DNA of 64,000 nucleotides from Stenotrophomonas maltophilia (lineage in GTDB: Bacteria; Pseudomonadota; Gammaproteobacteria; Xanthomonadales; Xanthomonadaceae): NCBI RefSeq assembly GCF_900186865.1, contig NZ_LT906480.1, positions 4,110,001 to 4,174,000 on the forward strand, written 5' to 3'. A program made the translations under genes and the position numbers. Below the pieces are notes generated by a model. The model was not told the DNA's origin, did not search any database, and worked only from the letters and a program-made list of their open reading frames with translations. Each line of letters begins with the position of its first letter. Position 1 is the first letter of the stretch. Shown here piece after piece: positions 60,163-64,000 of this stretch.

Positions 60163-61461
60163 ATGCCTTTTGACGGCCCAGCTCCCATGTCCACCAACTC
60201 GCCCAAGCCCCTGGCCATCCGCGAGCGCCTTTCCGAAGTGCGCTACGAAATCCGCGGAGAACTGGCGCGGCGAGCCCGGGAGCTGGAGGCGCAGGGCCGC
60301 AAGCTGATCAAGCTCAACATCGGCAATCCGGGCGCTTTCGGCTTCCGTGCGCCGGAGCACCTGCAGCGTGCGATCGCTGACGACATGGGCCGCACCGACC
60401 CGTACACGCACCAGCAGGGCCTGCCGGTGGCACGTGAAGCCATCGCCAGCTACTACGCCCGCCGTGGCGCGCCCGATGCGCACCCGGACCGCGTCTTCCT
60501 CGGCAACGGCGTCAGCGAACTGATCGACCTGTCGCTGCGTGCGCTGCTCAACCCGGGCGATGAAGTGCTGGTGCCCTCGCCCGACTACCCGCTGTGGTCG
60601 GCCTCGACCATCCTCAACGATGGCCGTCCGGTGTACTACCGCTGCGCACCGGAGAACGGCTTCCAGCCGGACCCGAGCGAGATCGAGACGCTGGTGTCCT
60701 CGCGCACCCGCGCCATCGTGCTGATCAATCCGAACAACCCCAGCGGCGCCAGCTACCCGCGCGAACTGCTGGAGCGCGTGGTCGAGATCGCACGCCGCCA
60801 CAACCTGTTGCTGCTGGTCGACGAGATCTACGACCAGATCCTGTACGACGACGCGGTGTTCCAGCCGGTCGCGCCGCTGGCCGGTGATCATCCGTGCCTG
60901 ACCTTCAGCGGCCTGAGCAAGGTGCACCGCGCCTGCGGCTGGCGCGTGGGCTGGGCCCACCTCAGCGGCGACGATGCCCGCCTGGGTGACTTCCGCGCGG
61001 CACTGGACCTGTTGGGCGCGCTGCGCCTGTGCGCCAACGTGCCGGGCCAGTACGCCATCGAGGCCGCGGTGAACGGTCCGGACACCATTTCCGAACTGTG
61101 CACGCCGGGCGGCCGCCTGTATGAAACCCGCCGCGCGGTCATCGAGGCCTGCGAAGCCAGCGAGCACCTGTCGCTGGTCGCACCGGCCGGCGCGCTGTAC
61201 GCGTTCCCGGCCGTGGTCGGCGCCGCTGCGAAGGGCTTCGACGACCACAACTTCGCGCTGGACCTGATGAACAACGAAGGCGTGCTGGTGGTGCCGGGCT
61301 CGAGCTTCAACGTGCCCTACCGCCATCATTTCCGCGTGACCCTGATGCCGGAGGCCTCGGTGATGCGCGATGTGTTCGCGCGCATCGACCGCGTGCTGGC
61401 GCGGCGTGCCGAGGACGCGACCAAGGTCGTGCCGCTGAAGCCTCGCCGCTCGGTGGCCTGA
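60163..61461 (+). CDS. alaA: Alanine-type pyridoxal phosphate aminotransferase (AlaA-like)
   Basis: Class I/II aminotransferase, 432 residues from the ATG at 60163, or 424 from the ATG at 60187, which better matches E. coli AlaA (405). Motifs: LNIGNPGAFGFRAPEHL, YTHQQGLPVAREAIA, INPNNPSGASYP and the PLP lysine in SGLSKVHRACGWRVGW. Pyruvate-glutamate transamination is the likely reaction. The downstream SGNH gene starts 4 bp after its stop, so they are co-transcribed. Confidence 0.88.
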   Translation: MPFDGPAPMSTNSPKPLAIRERLSEVRYEIRGELARRARELEAQGRKLIKLNIGNPGAFGFRAPEHLQRAIADDMGRTDPYTHQQGLPVAREAIASYYARRGAPDAHPDRVFLGNGVSELIDLSLRALLNPGDEVLVPSPDYPLWSASTILNDGRPVYYRCAPENGFQPDPSEIETLVSSRTRAIVLINPNNPSGASYPRELLERVVEIARRHNLLLLVDEIYDQILYDDAVFQPVAPLAGDHPCLTFSGLSKVHRACGWRVGWAHLSGDDARLGDFRAALDLLGALRLCANVPGQYAIEAAVNGPDTISELCTPGGRLYETRRAVIEACEASEHLSLVAPAGALYAFPAVVGAAAKGFDDHNFALDLMNNEGVLVVPGSSFNVPYRHHFRVTLMPEASVMRDVFARIDRVLARRAEDATKVVPLKPRRSVA

Positions 61462-61464
61462 GCC

Positions 61465-62082
61465 GTGGCGCTGTCCTACCTGGCGCTGGGCGATTCGTAC
61501 ACCATCGGTGAAGCGGTTGCAGTCGAAGGCCGTTGGCCACACCAGCTGGCCGCCGCGCTGCGCGCGCAGGACGTGGCGCTGGCCGACCCGCAGACCATTG
61601 CGACCACCGGCTGGACGACCGACGAGCTCGATGCGGGTATCGACGCGGCTGCACCGCAGGGCCCGTTCGATTTCGTCAGCCTGCTGATCGGCGTCAACAA
61701 CCAGTACCGCGGGCGTCCGCTGGACGAGTACCGCAGCCAGTTCCAGGCCCTGCTGCAGCGGGCGATCGGCTTCGCCGGCGGTGATGCCGGCCGCGTGCTG
61801 GTGCTGTCCTTCCCCGATTGGGGCGCCACCCCGTTCGGTGTCGGCAGTGGCCGCGACCTGGCCGCGATCGAGATCGAGACCGACGAATTCAATGCCGCCG
61901 CCGAGGTGATCAGTACCCGGCACGGCGCAGCCTTCGTCGACATCACCGACATCAGCCGCGCGCAGGGCGAAGACCCGACGATGATCGCCGAGGACGGCCT
62001 GCATCCTTCAGCGCGGATGTACGCCCTGTGGAGCGCGCGCGCGCTGCCGGTTGCCGCGCATCTGCTTGGCGGCACGGACTGA
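61465..62082 (+). CDS. SGNH/GDSL-family hydrolase
   Basis: A 205-residue esterase-like protein: GDSYTIGEAV (block I Ser), IGVNNQYRGRP (block III Asn), and DGLHPSARMYALW (block V Asp-x2-His). No signal peptide, so cytosolic. GTG start at 61465, 4 bp after alaA. Acyl-ester hydrolysis, substrate unknown. It overlaps no neighbour; the methyltransferase follows after 4 bp. Confidence 0.88.
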   Translation: MALSYLALGDSYTIGEAVAVEGRWPHQLAAALRAQDVALADPQTIATTGWTTDELDAGIDAAAPQGPFDFVSLLIGVNNQYRGRPLDEYRSQFQALLQRAIGFAGGDAGRVLVLSFPDWGATPFGVGSGRDLAAIEIETDEFNAAAEVISTRHGAAFVDITDISRAQGEDPTMIAEDGLHPSARMYALWSARALPVAAHLLGGTD

Positions 62083-62086
62083 GGCG

Positions 62087-62803
62087 ATGGACGGCACGCC
62101 ACGGAACGGCCCGCCCCTGCCCTGTGCTCCCCTGACGGCCCCGCAGGCCCGCTTGATCGCCGAAGCGTTCCGCCCGGCGCAGGCCTGGGGCAGCCGCCGC
62201 GACTACTACTACACCCGCGGCAAGCTCGGCAGCGATCCGCTGTACGACGGCGTGCTGCAGCATCTGCCTGACGACGGGCAGCCGGTGCTGGACCTCGGCT
62301 GCGGGCTGGGCCTGTTCGCCCATGTACTGCGCCAGCGCGGCGGCACCCAGCGCTACCTGGGCGTGGACGTGGATGCGGGCAAGATCGCCCGCGCGCAACG
62401 TGCCGCCGTCGAGCTGCATGACGTGCGCTTCGACTGCGTGGACGTGCAGGCGCCACTGCCGGCGCAGGCCGGGCACGTCCTGCTGCTGGACGTGCTGCAG
62501 TACCTGGACGCGGACCCACAGCAGGCACTGCTGCGCGCGGCCAGTGCACGGGTGGCCCCCGGCGGCTGCCTGCTGCTGCGCACGCCGCTGGCCACCGGCG
62601 ATGGCCGCGACCGCACCACGCGGGTGGCGGATCGGCTGGCCTGGCTGGTCGGCTGGATGGGCACGCGGCCGCGCCACTATCCTGACCCGCAGGTCCTGCA
62701 GGCGACACTGACCGAAGCGGGATTGCAGGTGGCCGCCCCCCGGCCACTGCATGGGCGTACGCCGTTCAACAGCTGGCTGCTGGTAGCGCGGCGGAACCGG
62801 TAG
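62087..62803 (+). CDS. Class I SAM-dependent methyltransferase
   Basis: A 238-residue methyltransferase with VLDLGCGLGLFAHVL (motif I) and LLLDVLQYLDADPQQALLRA. ATG at 62087 with GAGG before it. Substrate unknown; last gene of the alaA-SGNH unit. The TAG stop (62801-62803) is inside the GTAG head of a downstream REP, the third such case in the window. Confidence 0.85.
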   Translation: MDGTPRNGPPLPCAPLTAPQARLIAEAFRPAQAWGSRRDYYYTRGKLGSDPLYDGVLQHLPDDGQPVLDLGCGLGLFAHVLRQRGGTQRYLGVDVDAGKIARAQRAAVELHDVRFDCVDVQAPLPAQAGHVLLLDVLQYLDADPQQALLRAASARVAPGGCLLLRTPLATGDGRDRTTRVADRLAWLVGWMGTRPRHYPDPQVLQATLTEAGLQVAAPRPLHGRTPFNSWLLVARRNR

Positions 62804-62868
62804 CGCCGGGCCATGCCCGGCGAGCGCAGCGGCGCCCGTGGAACCCACCGGGCATCGCCCGGCGCTAC
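62800..62868. repeat. GTAG-type REP pair with GCGCCGGGC stem
   Basis: GTAGCGCCGGGCCATGCCCGG at the left and CCGGGCATCGCCCGGCGCTAC at the right, inverted, enclosing about 28 bp. It fills the convergent gap to the deacetylase gene. Confidence 0.88.
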
Positions 62869-62878
62869 TGCATCCGTG

Positions 62879-63658
62879 TCAGCTGACCGGCAGCCGCGCC
62901 TTCAGGCCGCGCTCGTCCAGCGCCTGCAGCACGCGCTCGATGATCGCCAGATTGTGGCCGTGGGCGGCGCCCTCGTGCAGCAGCACGATGGCCCCTGGGC
63001 GCAGGTCCGGCAGCAACCGCGCCAGCACGCCCTCCGGCGTGCAGCTGACGCGGTCGTAACCGCGGGCACTCCAGCCCACGCGCACCAGGCCCAGCGCCTT
63101 CAACACCGGCGCCACGAACGGGTTGGTCATGCCCACCACCGAGCGATACCAGCGCACCGGATGCCCGCTCAGCGCCTGCAGCGCATGCTGGCAGCCTTCG
63201 ATCTCGGCCCGCATCGCCGCTGGGCCCAGGCGCCAGAAGCGGGCCTGCGGGTGGCTGAGACTGTGATTGCCGAGATCGTGGCCACGGCGCAGGATCTCGG
63301 CCACCAGTTCCGGCTGCGCCAGTGCACGGTCCCCCACCAGGAAGAAGGTCGCACGCGCCTGGTGGCGGTCCAGGAGGTCGAGCACGGCACGGGTTTCCGG
63401 GCCGGGTCCGTCATCGATCGTCAGCCAGACACTGTTGCCAGCGTCCGGCACCCGGCTCAATACCGGCGCGTAGAAACGGCTGTTGGGCAGGAATATCGGC
63501 ACCATGAACAGCGCGTGACTGGCCACCATCAGCGGCAGGGCCCAGTGCCAGCCTGCCAGTACCCATACCAGGATCACGGCCAACTGCGACGCCACCAGCC
63601 AGGGCAGCCAGCGCCAGGGCCGGGTCGGGATGCGATGCAATGTTCCTGCGTTGCTCAT
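62879..63658 (-). CDS. Membrane-anchored polysaccharide deacetylase (NodB domain)
   Basis: A 259-residue protein with two N-terminal membrane helices (residues about 17-55) and a NodB domain: TIDDGPGPET (catalytic/metal Asp pair) and GNHSLSHPQARFW (metal His pair). CE4 enzymes deacetylate GlcNAc-type polymers; the target here is unknown. The ATG at 63658 with GGGG upstream is preferred over 63673. Divergent from the glutaredoxin gene. Confidence 0.87.
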   Translation of the reverse strand: MSNAGTLHRIPTRPWRWLPWLVASQLAVILVWVLAGWHWALPLMVASHALFMVPIFLPNSRFYAPVLSRVPDAGNSVWLTIDDGPGPETRAVLDLLDRHQARATFFLVGDRALAQPELVAEILRRGHDLGNHSLSHPQARFWRLGPAAMRAEIEGCQHALQALSGHPVRWYRSVVGMTNPFVAPVLKALGLVRVGWSARGYDRVSCTPEGVLARLLPDLRPGAIVLLHEGAAHGHNLAIIERVLQALDERGLKARLPVS

Positions 63659-63717
63659 CCCCCATGATGCCATGGGGGGTAGAATTGATGATTCGAATTC
63701 CCGGAACCCCGACGTCC

Positions 63718-64000
63718 ATGTCCCTCGATCCCGCCCTGCGTTCGCGCATCGAATCCATCCTCAACGCCAACCGCGTCGTGCTGTTCATGAAGGGCCAGCC
63801 GTCGATGCCGCAGTGTGGCTTCTCGGCCAAGGCCGTGGGCGCGCTGCAGGACCTCGGTGTCGAGTTCGCCCACGTCAACGTGCTGGCCGACCAGGAAATC
63901 CGTGAAGGCATCAAGGCCTACGGCGACTGGCCGACCATCCCGCAGCTGTACATCGACGGCGAACTGGTCGGCGGCAGCGACATCGTGCTGCAGATGGCCG
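63718..64000 (+). CDS. grxD: Monothiol glutaredoxin Grx4 type (3' end beyond window)
   Basis: The first 94 residues of a CGFS glutaredoxin: MSLDPALRSRIESILNANRV, MPQCGFSAKAV (active site) and WPTIPQLYIDGELVGGSDI (glutathione and cluster site). It carries [2Fe-2S] clusters with BolA or glutathione. Usual length about 105-110, so only the last residues are missing. Clear ATG; ribosome site not obvious. Confidence 0.93.
   Translation, partial: MSLDPALRSRIESILNANRVVLFMKGQPSMPQCGFSAKAVGALQDLGVEFAHVNVLADQEIREGIKAYGDWPTIPQLYIDGELVGGSDIVLQMA

Overview
The window looks like a chromosomal segment of the Stenotrophomonas maltophilia complex (Xanthomonadaceae). It is GC-rich throughout, carries the smeO-smeP / TetR / pcm / tolC efflux arrangement known from that species, is littered with GTAG-headed REP palindromes of the SMAG type, and has an ilvC-ilvG-ilvM-ilvA-leuACDB superoperon typical of the Xanthomonadaceae. 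Species assignment is inference; no database was searched.

Layout. 0-5.4 kb: a BCCT transporter, an IS3-family element (1721-3148) inserted inside the loop of a long hairpin, and a gamma-glutamyltransferase. 5.5-15.6 kb: a branched-chain amino acid superoperon preceded by two candidate leader peptides, one Ile/Leu/Val-rich and one Thr-rich, each followed by a terminator-like hairpin; a Tam-like methyltransferase sits between leuA and leuC. 15.7-17.6 kb: a frameshifted SDR gene and a LysR regulator. 17.7-24.8 kb: the SmeOP-TolC locus, whose TetR gene carries an internal inverted segment of about 195 bp. 24.9-31.8 kb: an APC-like permease and envelope genes (waaA, an LpxL-type acyltransferase, an O-antigen-ligase-like protein, a GT4 glycosyltransferase, a zinc-finger protein), with a decayed RAYT gene between REPs. 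32-37.4 kb: a GH92 alpha-mannosidase, a basic secretory protease and an IS481-family element inside a REP. 37.9-47.2 kb: malic enzyme, DctA, a porin, a DctB-like hybrid kinase and a LuxR-type regulator, together a C4-dicarboxylate module. 47.2-53.9 kb: a TctDE-like two-component system with its own binding protein, divergent from a porin, a CitMHS citrate transporter and a PhaB-like reductase. 54-64 kb: a small secreted protein, a TonB receptor, a QEGLA/DUF1704 protein, rsgA, alaA, an SGNH hydrolase, a methyltransferase, a NodB deacetylase and the start of a CGFS glutaredoxin.

The most unusual content is between genes. Three convergent gene pairs (1.6-3.6, 46.0-46.5 and 57.1-57.5 kb) are each separated by two facing copies of one long hairpin. 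Each copy has 26-28 bp arms that are complementary within the copy but unrelated between copies, around a 50-52 nt loop with recognisable conserved sequence and small covarying inner hairpins. The loop always has the same sense relative to the gene it follows, and a terminator-like palindrome of 18-23 bp lies between the two copies. This is what would be expected of a structured 3'-UTR or terminator element. GTAG-type REPs of several stem families form a second repeat layer; three genes take their TAG stop from the REP head, and both insertion sequences have landed in the loops of these hairpin families.
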